DNA of 64,000 bases. Source: Nonomuraea sediminis. GTDB lineage: Bacteria; Actinomycetota; Actinomycetes; Streptosporangiales; Streptosporangiaceae. Numbering within the stretch: the first letter of the stretch is position 1; the number at the start of each line of letters is the position of its first letter. Below, in pieces: positions 17,185-24,984 of this stretch. The stretch spans positions 496,001-560,000 of the forward strand of contig NZ_JAHDTI010000010.1 of the NCBI RefSeq assembly GCF_018531495.1, read 5' to 3'. A program made the position numbers and the translations under genes. Under the pieces are notes generated by a model. The model was not told where the DNA came from. It did no database searches and was given only the letters and a program-made list of their open reading frames with translations.

Positions 17185-17190
17185 TAGACT
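17185..17190 (+). promoter_or_regulatory. Putative -10 of leaderless ABC gene
   Basis: TAGACT is followed by 7 nt and the ATG at 17198. No Shine-Dalgarno is present, which fits a leaderless mRNA. Confidence 0.45.
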
Positions 17191-17197
17191 CGTGGCC

Positions 17198-18106
17198 ATG
17201 GAATCCCCTGCCGTCGAGATCGTCGATCTGGTCAAGCGCTACGGCGGCACCACCGCCGTGGACGGCCTGACCCTGTCGGCCGGACGCGGCGCGGTCACCG
17301 CCATCCTGGGCCCGAACGGCGCGGGCAAGACGTCCACGGTCGAGATCTGCGAGGGGTTCCGCAAGGCCGACGGCGGCACCGTGCGGGTGCTCGGGCAGCC
17401 GCCCGACCTGCCCGAGCTGCGCCCCAGGGTCGGCGTGATGCTGCAGGCCGGCGGAGTGCCCCCGGCGGTGCGCTGCGCCGAGTGGCTGCGGCTGGTGTCC
17501 CGCTTCTACGCCCACCCGCTCGACTCCCAGACCCTGCTGGTACGGCTCGGCCTGGCCGAGCACGCCCGCACCCCCTACCGGCGCCTGTCCGGCGGCCAGC
17601 AGCAGCGCCTGTCGCTGGCGGCGGCCGTGATCGGGCGGCCCGAGCTGGTCTTCCTCGACGAGCCCACCGCCGGGCTCGACCCGCAGGCCAGGCACGCCTG
17701 CTGGGACCTGGTCGGCCAGCTGAAGACCGCCGGGGTATCGGTGGTGCTGACCACGCACCACATGGAGGAGGCCGAACGGCTGGCCGACCATGTGGTGATC
17801 ATCGACAGGGGCCAGGTGGTGGCCGAGGGCAGCCCCGCCTCGCTGACCGGCGCCGAGCGGCAGCTGCGCTTCCGCGCCCGCCCCGCGCTCGCGCTCGAGG
17901 AACTGCTCAACGCGCTCCCCGACGGCAGCGCGGCCAAGGAGTCACCCGCGGGCCACTACATCATCGAGGGGCAGGTCGGCCCCGAACTGCTGGCGACGGT
18001 GACCGCCTGGTGCGCGGCCGAAGGCGTGACCGCCGACGACCTGCGCATCGAACGCCGCACCCTCGAGGACGTCTTCCTGGAGCTGACGGGCAGGGAGCTG
18101 CGATGA
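17198..18106 (+). CDS. ABC exporter ATP-binding protein
   Basis: A 302-residue ABC ATPase with Walker A GPNGAGKT, signature RLSGGQQQRLSLA, Walker B LVFLDEPTAGLD and H-loop TTHHMEE. The C-terminal region resembles exporter ATPases of the CcmA/DrrA kind. The ATG at 17198 was chosen for the leaderless spacing; a GTG lies two codons earlier. Its stop overlaps the permease start. The equivalent pair in M. tuberculosis (Rv1458c/Rv1457c, recalled) lies between sufR and ctaA, so it belongs to the conserved backbone. Confidence 0.92.
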   Translation: MESPAVEIVDLVKRYGGTTAVDGLTLSAGRGAVTAILGPNGAGKTSTVEICEGFRKADGGTVRVLGQPPDLPELRPRVGVMLQAGGVPPAVRCAEWLRLVSRFYAHPLDSQTLLVRLGLAEHARTPYRRLSGGQQQRLSLAAAVIGRPELVFLDEPTAGLDPQARHACWDLVGQLKTAGVSVVLTTHHMEEAERLADHVVIIDRGQVVAEGSPASLTGAERQLRFRARPALALEELLNALPDGSAAKESPAGHYIIEGQVGPELLATVTAWCAAEGVTADDLRIERRTLEDVFLELTGRELR

Positions 18107-18867
18107 CCACGCTGGACCTCACCCCCGCGCCCGGCGCGGCGCCCTTCCCGCGCATGGTGCTCGCGCAGGCCGGCGCCGAGGTGCGCGCGATCCTGCGCAA
18201 CGGCGAGCAGCTGATGCTGACGCTCATCATCCCGGTGCTGCTGCTCGTGGGCTTCTCGCTGGCGCCGCTGGTGGACGTGGGCGGCAGCCGGATCGACTTC
18301 GTGGCGCCCGGGGTGCTCGCGCTGGCCATCATGTCGACCGCCTTCACCGGTCAGGCCATCGCGACGGGCTTCGAGCGGCGGTACGGCGTGCTCAAGCGGC
18401 TCGGCGCCACTCCCCTGTCGCGGCCCGGCCTGATGCTGGCCAAGACGGCTGCCGTGGTGGCCGTCGAGCTGCTGCAGGTGGTCGTGATCGTGGCCGTGGC
18501 GCTGGCGCTCGGCTGGCATCCGCACGGCTCGCCGCTGGGCGCGCTGCTGCTGGTGCTGCTGGGCACGGCGGCCTTCAGCGGGCTCGGGCTGCTGATGGCG
18601 GGCACGCTGCGGGCCGAGGCCACGCTGGCCGCCGCCAACCTGGTCTACCTGGTGCTGCTCGGGCTGGGCGGGGTGATCTTCCCGCTGTCGAAGTTCCCGC
18701 CGGGGATGCGGTCGGTGCTCGAGCTGCTGCCGATCTCGGCGCTCACCGGCGGCCTGCGGGCGGTGCTCGCCTCCGGCGCGGCCGTGCCCGTGGGCGCGGT
18801 GGGGGTGCTGGCCGCCTGGGCGGTGCTCGGGCTGGGGCTGGCGTCCCGCTTCTTCCGCTGGGAGTGA
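18103..18867 (+). CDS. ABC-2 type exporter permease
   Basis: A 254-residue ABC-2 permease with about six hydrophobic spans; the first begins near residue 35 after ILRNGEQ. The ATG lies within ATGA with the ATPase stop, so the two form one unit. It is conserved beside ctaA in other actinobacteria; a link to haem or cytochrome assembly has been suggested by position only. Confidence 0.9.
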   Translation: MTTLDLTPAPGAAPFPRMVLAQAGAEVRAILRNGEQLMLTLIIPVLLLVGFSLAPLVDVGGSRIDFVAPGVLALAIMSTAFTGQAIATGFERRYGVLKRLGATPLSRPGLMLAKTAAVVAVELLQVVVIVAVALALGWHPHGSPLGALLLVLLGTAAFSGLGLLMAGTLRAEATLAAANLVYLVLLGLGGVIFPLSKFPPGMRSVLELLPISALTGGLRAVLASGAAVPVGAVGVLAAWAVLGLGLASRFFRWE

Positions 18868-18887
18868 GTACGGCCCGCGCGCCGTAC
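18868..18887 (+). terminator. Hairpin directly after ABC permease stop
   Basis: GTACGGC-CCGCGC-GCCGTAC starts at the first base after the TGA. The 7-bp arms are perfect and GC-rich, without a U-tract. Confidence 0.45.
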
Positions 18888-19030
18888 CGCTTCCTGGCCA
18901 GAGCGGCGACGGACTGGCTGAAGAGCAGGGCGTAGCGGCCGTGGGCCGCGACGGCTATCGCTACCCCTTGAGCGGGTTATGTCGGTCGCGGTCTGTACCC
19001 TCGGAGCTCTATGAACCCTGAGGAGCCCCC

Positions 19031-19930
19031 ATGACCGCCTTCGCGCTGAACGAACCTTTCGACCGCCGGCCGAGCGTGCCGGAAGGGGTGCGTGCCGCCG
19101 CCAACTCGATCCCGCCCTCGACGCTGATTTTCCTGGGGATCCTGTCGGTGCAGCTGGGCGCCGCGTTCGCCAAGGAGCTGTTCGGCACGCTGCCGCCGAG
19201 TGCCGTGGTGTTCGTGCGGATCGCGGCCGGCGCCGCGATCATGGCGACGGTGGCCAGGCCCAGGCTGCGCGGGCTGACCTGGCGCGACTGGCTGGTGGGG
19301 CTGGCGTTCGGCGCGGTGCTGGCGCTTATGAACCTGACGTTCTACGAAGCGCTGTCGCGGCAGCCCCTGGGCATCACGGTGGCGATCGAGTTCCTCGGCC
19401 CGCTCGGTGTGGCGGTGGCCGCCTCGCGGCGCCGGCTCGACCTGCTGTGGGTCGGGCTGGCCGGGCTCGGCGTCGTGTTGCTGGCGCCATGGGGCCAGTC
19501 GGCCGGGACGAGCTGGGTCGGCATCGGGTTCGCGCTGGTGGCGGGGGCCTGCTGGGGTGCCTACATCCTGCTGTCGTCGGCCGCGGGCAAGCGGTTCCCC
19601 GGCACGCAGGGCCTGTCGTTCGCGATGGTCGTCTCGGCGATGCTGATCGCCCCCATCGGCATCACCACCGGCGGGTCCGACCTGCTCCAGCCGCACCTGC
19701 TGCTGATCGGGGTCGGGGTGGGCCTGCTGTCGTCGGTGATCCCGTACTCGCTGGAGCTGCAGGCGCTGCGGCGCATGCCCAAGCACGTGTTCGGCATCCT
19801 GATGAGCCTGGAGCCGGCCGCGGCCGCCCTCATCGGCGTCCTGCTGCTCGGCGAGATCCTCGGCGTGCAGCAGTGGGCCGCGATCTGCTGCATCGTGGCC
19901 GCCAGCCTGGGGTCCACCCGCCGTTCCTGA
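19031..19930 (+). CDS. DMT/EamA-family exporter (RhtA-like)
   Basis: A 299-residue transporter with ten hydrophobic segments in two EamA halves. Motifs such as MNLTFYEALSRQPLGITVAIEFLGPL are close to RhtA, which exports threonine and homoserine. GAGGAG lies 5 nt before the ATG. The substrate is probably an amino acid or related metabolite, but this is inference. A strong hairpin follows the gene. Confidence 0.9.
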   Translation: MTAFALNEPFDRRPSVPEGVRAAANSIPPSTLIFLGILSVQLGAAFAKELFGTLPPSAVVFVRIAAGAAIMATVARPRLRGLTWRDWLVGLAFGAVLALMNLTFYEALSRQPLGITVAIEFLGPLGVAVAASRRRLDLLWVGLAGLGVVLLAPWGQSAGTSWVGIGFALVAGACWGAYILLSSAAGKRFPGTQGLSFAMVVSAMLIAPIGITTGGSDLLQPHLLLIGVGVGLLSSVIPYSLELQALRRMPKHVFGILMSLEPAAAALIGVLLLGEILGVQQWAAICCIVAASLGSTRRS

Positions 19931-19944
19931 CGCCGGAGATACGG

Positions 19945-19985
19945 CCGCCGCGCGCCCGGAGGATGGGGCCTCGGGCGCGCGGCGG
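19945..19985 (+). terminator. Perfect 14-bp hairpin after DMT exporter
   Basis: CCGCCGCGCGCCCG and CGGGCGCGCGGCGG pair perfectly around a 13-base loop, beginning 15 bp after the stop. This is a clear GC-rich terminator-type stem. Confidence 0.65.
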
Positions 19986-20071
19986 TCATCCGACTCGGCC
20001 TGTGGAGTGGGCGGGCGGCCGAGCCGCGGAAGGGCATCGGCGGAGGGTGGGGTCCGCTTAGCCCAAAAAGT

Positions 20072-20089
20072 TCGTGAACACTTTCACAA
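20072..20089. promoter_or_regulatory. Rex-like or CRP/FNR-like palindrome
   Basis: TCGTGAA-CACT-TTCACAA differs from the Rex consensus TTGTGAA-N4-TTCACAA at one position. It also fits TGTGA-N6-TCACA of CRP-type regulators with one mismatch. It lies in an A/T-rich patch about 85 bp upstream of the methyltransferase gene at 20174. Confidence 0.5.
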
Positions 20090-20139
20090 AGCATCGTATC
20101 AGGGAATCGGACATTTCGCCCAACCTGCGAGGCTTCCCT

Positions 20140-20145
20140 TTGACA
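20140..20145 (+). promoter_or_regulatory. Perfect TTGACA -35 upstream of methyltransferase
   Basis: TTGACA is followed by 17-18 bases and GTCTCTA, with the ATG at 20174 about 6 nt beyond. It may be a promoter giving a leaderless transcript. The -10 is poor. Confidence 0.35.
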
Positions 20146-20173
20146 GGCCCACCTCGCATGATGTCTCTATGAG

Positions 20174-20992
20174 ATGCATTGGCTACGCCCGGTGACCACG
20201 CCTGTCCGGCGGACGAGCGACTGGATGGCGGTCGTCCGGGCCGAGGAGAGCGCGCAGCCCGACGCCTACTACGTCGATCCCTGCGCCGAGGTGTTCGCCA
20301 CCGAGCAGGCCAGGAAGGTGGTGGACGCCTTCAAGCCGTTCCATCCCCCGTCCGAGATCGTGCCCGTGCGCGGCAGGCTGGGCGACCAGACGCTGCTGTC
20401 CTCCCGCGTACGGCAGGCCGTGTCGGTGGGCGCGGGCAGCGACTCCCGCCCTTACCGGCTCCCGCTCGACCCGCCGTTCGTCTACTACGAGGTGGACCTG
20501 CCAGGACAGCTGTCCGGCAAGGCCGAGGCGCTGGCTGAGGCGGGATTCCAGCCCCGCTGCCGGGTCGTGTCCGTGGGGACGGACCTGCGTTCGCCGCCCC
20601 CGGCGGTGGCCCCCGGCTTCGACGCCATCGTCGCGACGCACTGGATCGTCGAGGGCGTCCTCTACTACCTGACCCGCGCCGAGGCCGACTCGGTGATCGG
20701 CTGGATCACGCGGCAGTCGGCTCCCGGCTCGTGGCTGACGTTCGACGTCCCGCATCCCTGCTTCTTCACCGATCCGGATCGCCGGCCGTTCCTGCGCGAG
20801 ATGGCCGCGCGCGGCGTTCCCTTCGTGGGTGCCGTGGAGGACCCGGTGGCCTGGCTCGCCCCGCACGGCTGGACCGCGGAGGCCGCCACGCACCGCGACG
20901 TCGCCGAGGGCCGCTGCCCGTGGCTACCGCCTCTGCCGCCCCGCCTCAGCGCCCGCAAACAGGACATCTGGCTGACCCGCGCGCGCCGCTGA
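20174..20992 (+). CDS. SAM-dependent methyltransferase, LCMT/PPM-like
   Basis: A 272-residue class I methyltransferase of the leucine carboxyl methyltransferase-like (TIGR00027-type) group. The glycine-rich motif AVSVGAGSDSRPYRLP and the acidic YYEVDLPG that would bind the ribose are visible, followed by HWIVEGVLYYLTRAEA typical of this family. The start is uncertain (ATG 20174 or GTG 20192). The substrate is unknown; polyketide or small-molecule O-methylation is common for relatives. It ends 5 bp from the convergent GntR gene. Confidence 0.85.
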   Translation: MHWLRPVTTPVRRTSDWMAVVRAEESAQPDAYYVDPCAEVFATEQARKVVDAFKPFHPPSEIVPVRGRLGDQTLLSSRVRQAVSVGAGSDSRPYRLPLDPPFVYYEVDLPGQLSGKAEALAEAGFQPRCRVVSVGTDLRSPPPAVAPGFDAIVATHWIVEGVLYYLTRAEADSVIGWITRQSAPGSWLTFDVPHPCFFTDPDRRPFLREMAARGVPFVGAVEDPVAWLAPHGWTAEAATHRDVAEGRCPWLPPLPPRLSARKQDIWLTRARR

Positions 20993-20997
20993 CCGGG

Positions 20998-21702
20998 TCA
21001 CTCGGGGCGGTCGGCCCAGATGCCGCGGACGTGCTGGATGTGCTCGGACATGATGTGCTCGACCGTGGCGGCATCGCCGGCCTCGAGGGCGTCCAGGAGA
21101 GCCAGGTGCTCCCTGCCCGAGTCGGTCAGCGTCCCCCTGGCGTACAGCTGGGACAGGCCGTAGAGGCGGGCCCTGTTGCGCAGGTCGCGGACCACCTCGA
21201 CCAGGTGGGCGTTTCCTGACAGCGCCAGTAGTTCCACGTGAAACCGCAGGTCAGCGTCCACGTATGCGAGCAGATCCCCACGTTCCGCCGCAGAGACGAT
21301 CTCCTGCGCGACAGGCCGCAACCGCGCGAACTCCTCCGCCCGCCCGGGGTCGGCCAGCCGGGTGACGGTCGGCACCTCGATCAGCTGCCGGATCTCGGTC
21401 AGCTCGTCCAGGTCGCGGTCTGACAGCTCGGTCACCCGGAAGCCCTTGTTCCTGACCGCCTCGACGAGTCCCTCCTTGGCCAGGTCGAGCATGGCCTCCC
21501 GCACGGGCGTCGCCGACACGCCGAACTGCGCGGCCAGCACGGGCGCCGAGTACACGACGCCCGGACGCATCTCGCCCGTGATCAACGCGGCGCGGAGCGC
21601 ATGCGCCACCTGCTCGCGCAGGCTCTGCCGCTCCCCCACCACCGGCAGTTCGAGCCGATCCTCCGCACCCATCAGGGCCACCTCATCCTTCCTCGCACCC
21701 AC
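20998..21702 (-). CDS. GntR-family regulator, FadR/FCD subfamily
   Basis: A 234-residue repressor with an N-terminal winged HTH (residues about 25-92, PVLAAQFGVSATPVREAMLDL) and an alpha-helical FCD ligand domain with the metal-binding histidines expected in FHVELLALSGN and SGREHLALLDAL. AGGAGG lies 5 nt before the GTG and overlaps the end of the upstream reductase gene. It is the last gene of the hydroxyproline/peptide run. FCD regulators usually sense carboxylic acids, so a hydroxyproline-derived keto acid is a sensible effector (inference). Confidence 0.92.
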   Translation of the reverse strand: MGARKDEVALMGAEDRLELPVVGERQSLREQVAHALRAALITGEMRPGVVYSAPVLAAQFGVSATPVREAMLDLAKEGLVEAVRNKGFRVTELSDRDLDELTEIRQLIEVPTVTRLADPGRAEEFARLRPVAQEIVSAAERGDLLAYVDADLRFHVELLALSGNAHLVEVVRDLRNRARLYGLSQLYARGTLTDSGREHLALLDALEAGDAATVEHIMSEHIQHVRGIWADRPE

Positions 21703-21711
21703 CGAGGCCTC

Positions 21712-22653
21712 CTAGGTCCACGCTTCGTAGGCGGCGGCCGCGACCACGAGGTCTTCCCATGCCATACCCGTGCTCTTGAAGACGCGCGGCCCTCTGACGG
21801 GCGGGACCCTGCCGGCGACCAGGTCGGCGAGGTTTCCTGCCAGGTGACCAGAGGTGATCGTACCTTGGCGCAACGGGATGATCACATCACCTGCTTCAGC
21901 CAGGGCCGCGGTTCTGGCCTCGACGACCACGGTCGCCCGGGCGATCAGGTCCGAGTCGAGCTCGCGGACGTCGGGCTCGTGGGATCCGACGGCGACCACC
22001 GTGGCGCCGTCCCGCACGGCCTTGCCGGGGAAGAGCGGCTCGCGCGCCGTGGTGCAGCAGGCCACGATGTCCGCCTCCGCCACGGCCGCCTCGACCTCGG
22101 ACGTCCCTGCGGTCAGCGAGGTCGCGGGCAGGCCCAGGGAATGGGTACGGCCGGCCAAGGCCTGGGCGCGCCCGGGGTCGCGGGCGACGAGCGTGACGTG
22201 GTCGAGGGGACGGATCGCGCGCATCGCCAGGATGTGGCCCCACGCCTGCGGGCCCGTGCCGAACACGACGAGCCTGCGCGCGTCGGGGCCGGCCAGGTGC
22301 TTGACGGCCAGCGCCGACACGGCCGGGGTGCGCAGGGACGTGATGGCGATGCCGTCCAGGAGGGCCACGGGTGTGAGGGTGTCACCGTCGAACAGCAGGT
22401 ACGTCCCCTGGATCCTGGGCAGTCCCCTGGCAGGGTTGCCCGGGGCGATCGTGACGGCCTTCAGCCCCGCGTAGCGGCCCGCGGCGGCGGGCATCATGAG
22501 CAACTGCCCGCCCGGCAGGTCGACGCTCGGGCGCTGCGGGGTGTCCTCGGGGTCGAGGCCGCCGCGCAGCGCCTCCTCCAGGAGCTGTACGGCGAGCGTC
22601 ACGGGCACCAGCCGCTCGATCTCCGCGGCGTCGAGATACGGAAGCGCGTTCAT
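21712..22653 (-). CDS. Ornithine cyclodeaminase/mu-crystallin family, likely pyrroline-2-carboxylate reductase
   Basis: A 313-residue NAD(P)-dependent protein. The Rossmann motif is VVFGTGPQAWGH, followed by the family region SLRTPAVSALAVKHLA. In loci with proline racemase-family enzymes this family often acts as delta-1-pyrroline-2-carboxylate reductase, making L-proline from D-proline or from trans-3-hydroxyproline products; that assignment here is from context. Ornithine cyclodeaminase or another imine reductase is possible. The ATG at 22653 has only a weak ribosome site; longer extensions are not conserved. Confidence 0.85.
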   Translation of the reverse strand: MNALPYLDAAEIERLVPVTLAVQLLEEALRGGLDPEDTPQRPSVDLPGGQLLMMPAAAGRYAGLKAVTIAPGNPARGLPRIQGTYLLFDGDTLTPVALLDGIAITSLRTPAVSALAVKHLAGPDARRLVVFGTGPQAWGHILAMRAIRPLDHVTLVARDPGRAQALAGRTHSLGLPATSLTAGTSEVEAAVAEADIVACCTTAREPLFPGKAVRDGATVVAVGSHEPDVRELDSDLIARATVVVEARTAALAEAGDVIIPLRQGTITSGHLAGNLADLVAGRVPPVRGPRVFKSTGMAWEDLVVAAAAYEAWT

Positions 22654-22721
22654 GACCCCAGCATCCCGCCTCGAGCCCCTACCCCGCCCCAACACCAGGA
22701 AGGCCGCGCCCCCACGCCCCG

Positions 22722-22775
22722 GCAGCGCCAGGGATGCGGGCTGCGGGTGACATGGGGGCTCGCCGTACCAAGGCG
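22722..22775. repeat. Intergenic repeat, copy 1
   Basis: A 54-bp unit beginning GCAGCGCCAGGGA and ending GGGCTCGCCGTACCAAGGCG. It matches copy 2 (22839-22892) at 42 of 54 positions without gaps. Confidence 0.65.
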
Positions 22776-22838
22776 CCGGGCAGGACCGCACGCCGTCCCG
22801 CCGACGCGGCGCCAAGAGGGTGACGCCCTCAGGCCGAC

Positions 22839-22892
22839 GCGGTGCCAGGGACGTCGGTCGCGGGTGACCGGTGGGCTCGCCGTGGCAAGGCG
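22839..22892. repeat. Intergenic repeat, copy 2
   Basis: The second 54-bp unit, 117 bp after the first. Blocks such as GCCAGGGA, GCGGGTGAC and GGGCTCGCCGT are identical between copies. A diverged third copy occurs at about 52413-52461. Confidence 0.65.
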
Positions 22893-22978
22893 TGAGGTAG
22901 TGGCGTACGCCTTGCTGGGGGCGTGGCGAAAGGGGGTGGGGGTGTGGAGGTTTGGCGTGTTGAGGTGGTGGGGTGGGG

Positions 22979-23944
22979 TCATCGGAGGGTGAAGCCGGGG
23001 CCGAGAGGGTCGGCGGGGTCCAGGTCGAAGGTGTGGCGGCCCGTGCGGTAGGCCATGCCGTCGATTTCGGGGATGATGCCGTCCGGGGTCACCGATGCCA
23101 CGCGGGCGTGGAAGGTGGTGCCGATGATGCTGGAGTGCTCGAGGGACTCCAGTGACGGGTGGTCGGCGGCCAGGAGGGCGAGCCGGGCGGCCGTGCCCGA
23201 GCCGCAGGGCGAGCGGTCCACCTCGCCGTCGGCGAAGACCGTGACGTTGCGCTGCCTGACGACCGTGTCCGTGCCGGGCAGTTCGTCGTAGAAGATCACG
23301 CCGTAGACGCCGGAGAGGCGGTCGTCCGTGGGATGGCGGGAGGCCGGATGGTCCGCCAGGGCGGCCTTGATACGGCGGGCGTGGGCGATCAGGTCGGTCA
23401 GGTGCTCGGGCGCTACCGTCAGGCCGACGGCCGAGGCAGGCAGCGAGGCGTAGATGGCCCCGCCGTAGGACACGTCCACCGTGACCCCCGCCACCGGCAC
23501 GTTTCTGGCCAGCACGGTCGAGGGGACGTTGCGGAAGGTCACGGACTCGATGCGGCCCGCCGTACAGGAGACCAGGGCCGTGACCCGCCCCGAGGGGACG
23601 TCCACGACCACGGGCGTGACGCCGTCGGGGTCGGCCTTGACCAGGCCCTCCTGTACGGCGTGCACCGCCAGGGCGATGGTGCCGTGGCCGCAGGCGGTGG
23701 AGTAGCCGTCCTTGTGCCAGAAGAGCACGCCCAGGTCGGCGCCCGGGTCGTCGGGCGGGACGAGGAAGCAGCCGTACATGTCGGCGTGGCCGCGCGGCTC
23801 CTGGACCAGCAGTTGCCGGACGAAGTCGAACCCGGGGGCGTTGACCCGCCGCTCGAGCACGGTTTCGCCGGGGATGTCCGGAGCCCCGGAAGTGACGATC
23901 CGGAAGGGCTCCCCGGCGGTGTGGTAGTCGATCGTGGTGATCAC
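22979..23944 (-). CDS. Proline racemase superfamily protein (racemase/epimerase or 3-hydroxyproline dehydratase-like)
   Basis: A 321-residue member of the proline racemase/hydroxyproline epimerase/trans-3-hydroxyproline dehydratase superfamily. Both catalytic cysteines are present: C85 in GYSTACGHGTIAL and C247 in DRSPCGSGT. The GYSTxCGH context resembles trans-3-hydroxyproline dehydratases, which however carry Thr at the second site, so its reaction is ambiguous. AAGGAGG lies 6 nt before the GTG at 23944, preferred over a GTG at 23986 that overlaps the previous stop. The neighbouring pyrroline-carboxylate-reductase-like gene would fit either D-proline or 3-hydroxyproline use. Confidence 0.88.
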   Translation of the reverse strand: MITTIDYHTAGEPFRIVTSGAPDIPGETVLERRVNAPGFDFVRQLLVQEPRGHADMYGCFLVPPDDPGADLGVLFWHKDGYSTACGHGTIALAVHAVQEGLVKADPDGVTPVVVDVPSGRVTALVSCTAGRIESVTFRNVPSTVLARNVPVAGVTVDVSYGGAIYASLPASAVGLTVAPEHLTDLIAHARRIKAALADHPASRHPTDDRLSGVYGVIFYDELPGTDTVVRQRNVTVFADGEVDRSPCGSGTAARLALLAADHPSLESLEHSSIIGTTFHARVASVTPDGIIPEIDGMAYRTGRHTFDLDPADPLGPGFTLR

Positions 23945-23982
23945 GGCCCCTCCTTCGCCGGACCTGTGATCAAGATGCTCGC

Positions 23983-24984
23983 TCACAGGATGAACCCCTC
24001 GGGGAACGGGTCGCGGGGGTCGAGGAAGTACTGGGCGGTGCCGGTCACCCAGGCGCGGCCGGTGATCGTGGGCAGGACGGCGGGCCGGTCGCCCACGGTT
24101 GTCTCGCCGATCAGCCGCCCGATGAAACGGGTGCCGATGAACGACTCGTTGACGAAGTCGGTCTCCAGCGCCAGCTCACCCCTGGCGTGCAGCTGAGCCA
24201 TCCGCGCGCTGGTCCCCGTGCCGCACGGCGAGCGGTCGAACCAGCCGGGGTAGATGGCCATGGCGTGCCGCGAGTGCTCGGCGGTGGAGCCGGGCGCGGT
24301 GAAGTAGACGTGGTGGCAGCCGCGGATGCGGGAGTCGAGCGGGTGCACGGGCTCGTCGGCGGCGTTGATCGCCTCCATCGTGGCCAGCCCGGCGGCGATG
24401 ATCTCGTTCTTGGCGGCCCGGTCGAAGGGCAGCTTGTAGGCGTCGAGGTCGACGATGGCGTAGAAGTTGCCGCCGTAGGCCAGGTCGTAGCCGATGGCCC
24501 CGAACCCGGGCACGTCCACGACGGCGTCCAGCCTGTCGGCGTAGGCGGGCACGTTGCGGATCGTGGCCGACATGGCCATGCCGTCCTGGACGGCGACCTC
24601 CACCTCGACGAGCCCGGCGGGCACCTCGAGCCGGATCGTGGTGACGGGCTCGACGACCTCCACCATGCCGGTCTCGACCAGCACGGTGGCCACGCCGATG
24701 GTGCCGTGCCCGCACATGGGCAGGTATCCGGACACCTCGATGAACAGCACGCCCCAGTCGGCGTCGGGCCGGGTGGGCGGCTGGAGGATCGCGCCGCTCA
24801 TGGCGGGGTGGCCGCGCGGCTCGTTCATCAGCAGGTGCCGGATCGGGTCCAGGTTCTCGATGGCGTAGACGCGCCGCTCGGCCATGGTGGCGCCGGGGAT
24901 GACGCCCACGCCGCCGGTGATGACGCGGGTGGGCATGCCCTCGGTATGGGAGTCGACGGCGTGGAAGACCCGCCTGGTCCTCAT
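23983..24984 (-). CDS. 4-hydroxyproline 2-epimerase
   Basis: A 333-residue proline racemase superfamily enzyme. C91 in PMCGHGTIG and C254 in DRSPCGTGTSA are the two acid/base cysteines of racemases and epimerases. The N-terminus MRTRRVFHAVDSHTEGMPTRVI is typical of the 4-hydroxyproline epimerase branch. Expected reaction: trans-4-hydroxy-L-proline to cis-4-hydroxy-D-proline, the substrate of the flavin dehydrogenase encoded just upstream. The ATG overlaps the stop of the deaminase (ATGA). Proline racemase activity cannot be excluded. Confidence 0.9.
   Translation of the reverse strand: MRTRRVFHAVDSHTEGMPTRVITGGVGVIPGATMAERRVYAIENLDPIRHLLMNEPRGHPAMSGAILQPPTRPDADWGVLFIEVSGYLPMCGHGTIGVATVLVETGMVEVVEPVTTIRLEVPAGLVEVEVAVQDGMAMSATIRNVPAYADRLDAVVDVPGFGAIGYDLAYGGNFYAIVDLDAYKLPFDRAAKNEIIAAGLATMEAINAADEPVHPLDSRIRGCHHVYFTAPGSTAEHSRHAMAIYPGWFDRSPCGTGTSARMAQLHARGELALETDFVNESFIGTRFIGRLIGETTVGDRPAVLPTITGRAWVTGTAQYFLDPRDPFPEGFIL

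Larger units (their letters stand above)
22654..22978. other. Repeat-bearing intergenic region inside the hydroxyproline locus
   Basis: About 325 bp with no credible gene, separating the reductase and GntR pair from the upstream genes. It holds two ~54-bp imperfect direct repeats and a short GAGGG-TGACG-CCCTC hairpin (22816-22830). A promoter for the reductase must lie here if the pair is transcribed separately. Confidence 0.6.

Noticed and set aside
20007..20195. A 62-codon frame before the methyltransferase
   Set aside because: No ribosome site or family similarity, and it covers the Rex-like palindrome and the TTGACA, which look regulatory.
22816..22830. GAGGG-TGACG-CCCTC hairpin as a terminator
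   Set aside because: The stem is only 5 bp and sits in the middle of a repeat region; no support beyond chance.
23942..23986. GTG at 23986 as start of the second racemase-family gene
   Set aside because: It overlaps the previous stop, but the GTG at 23944 has AAGGAGG at ideal distance and gives the usual family N-terminus.
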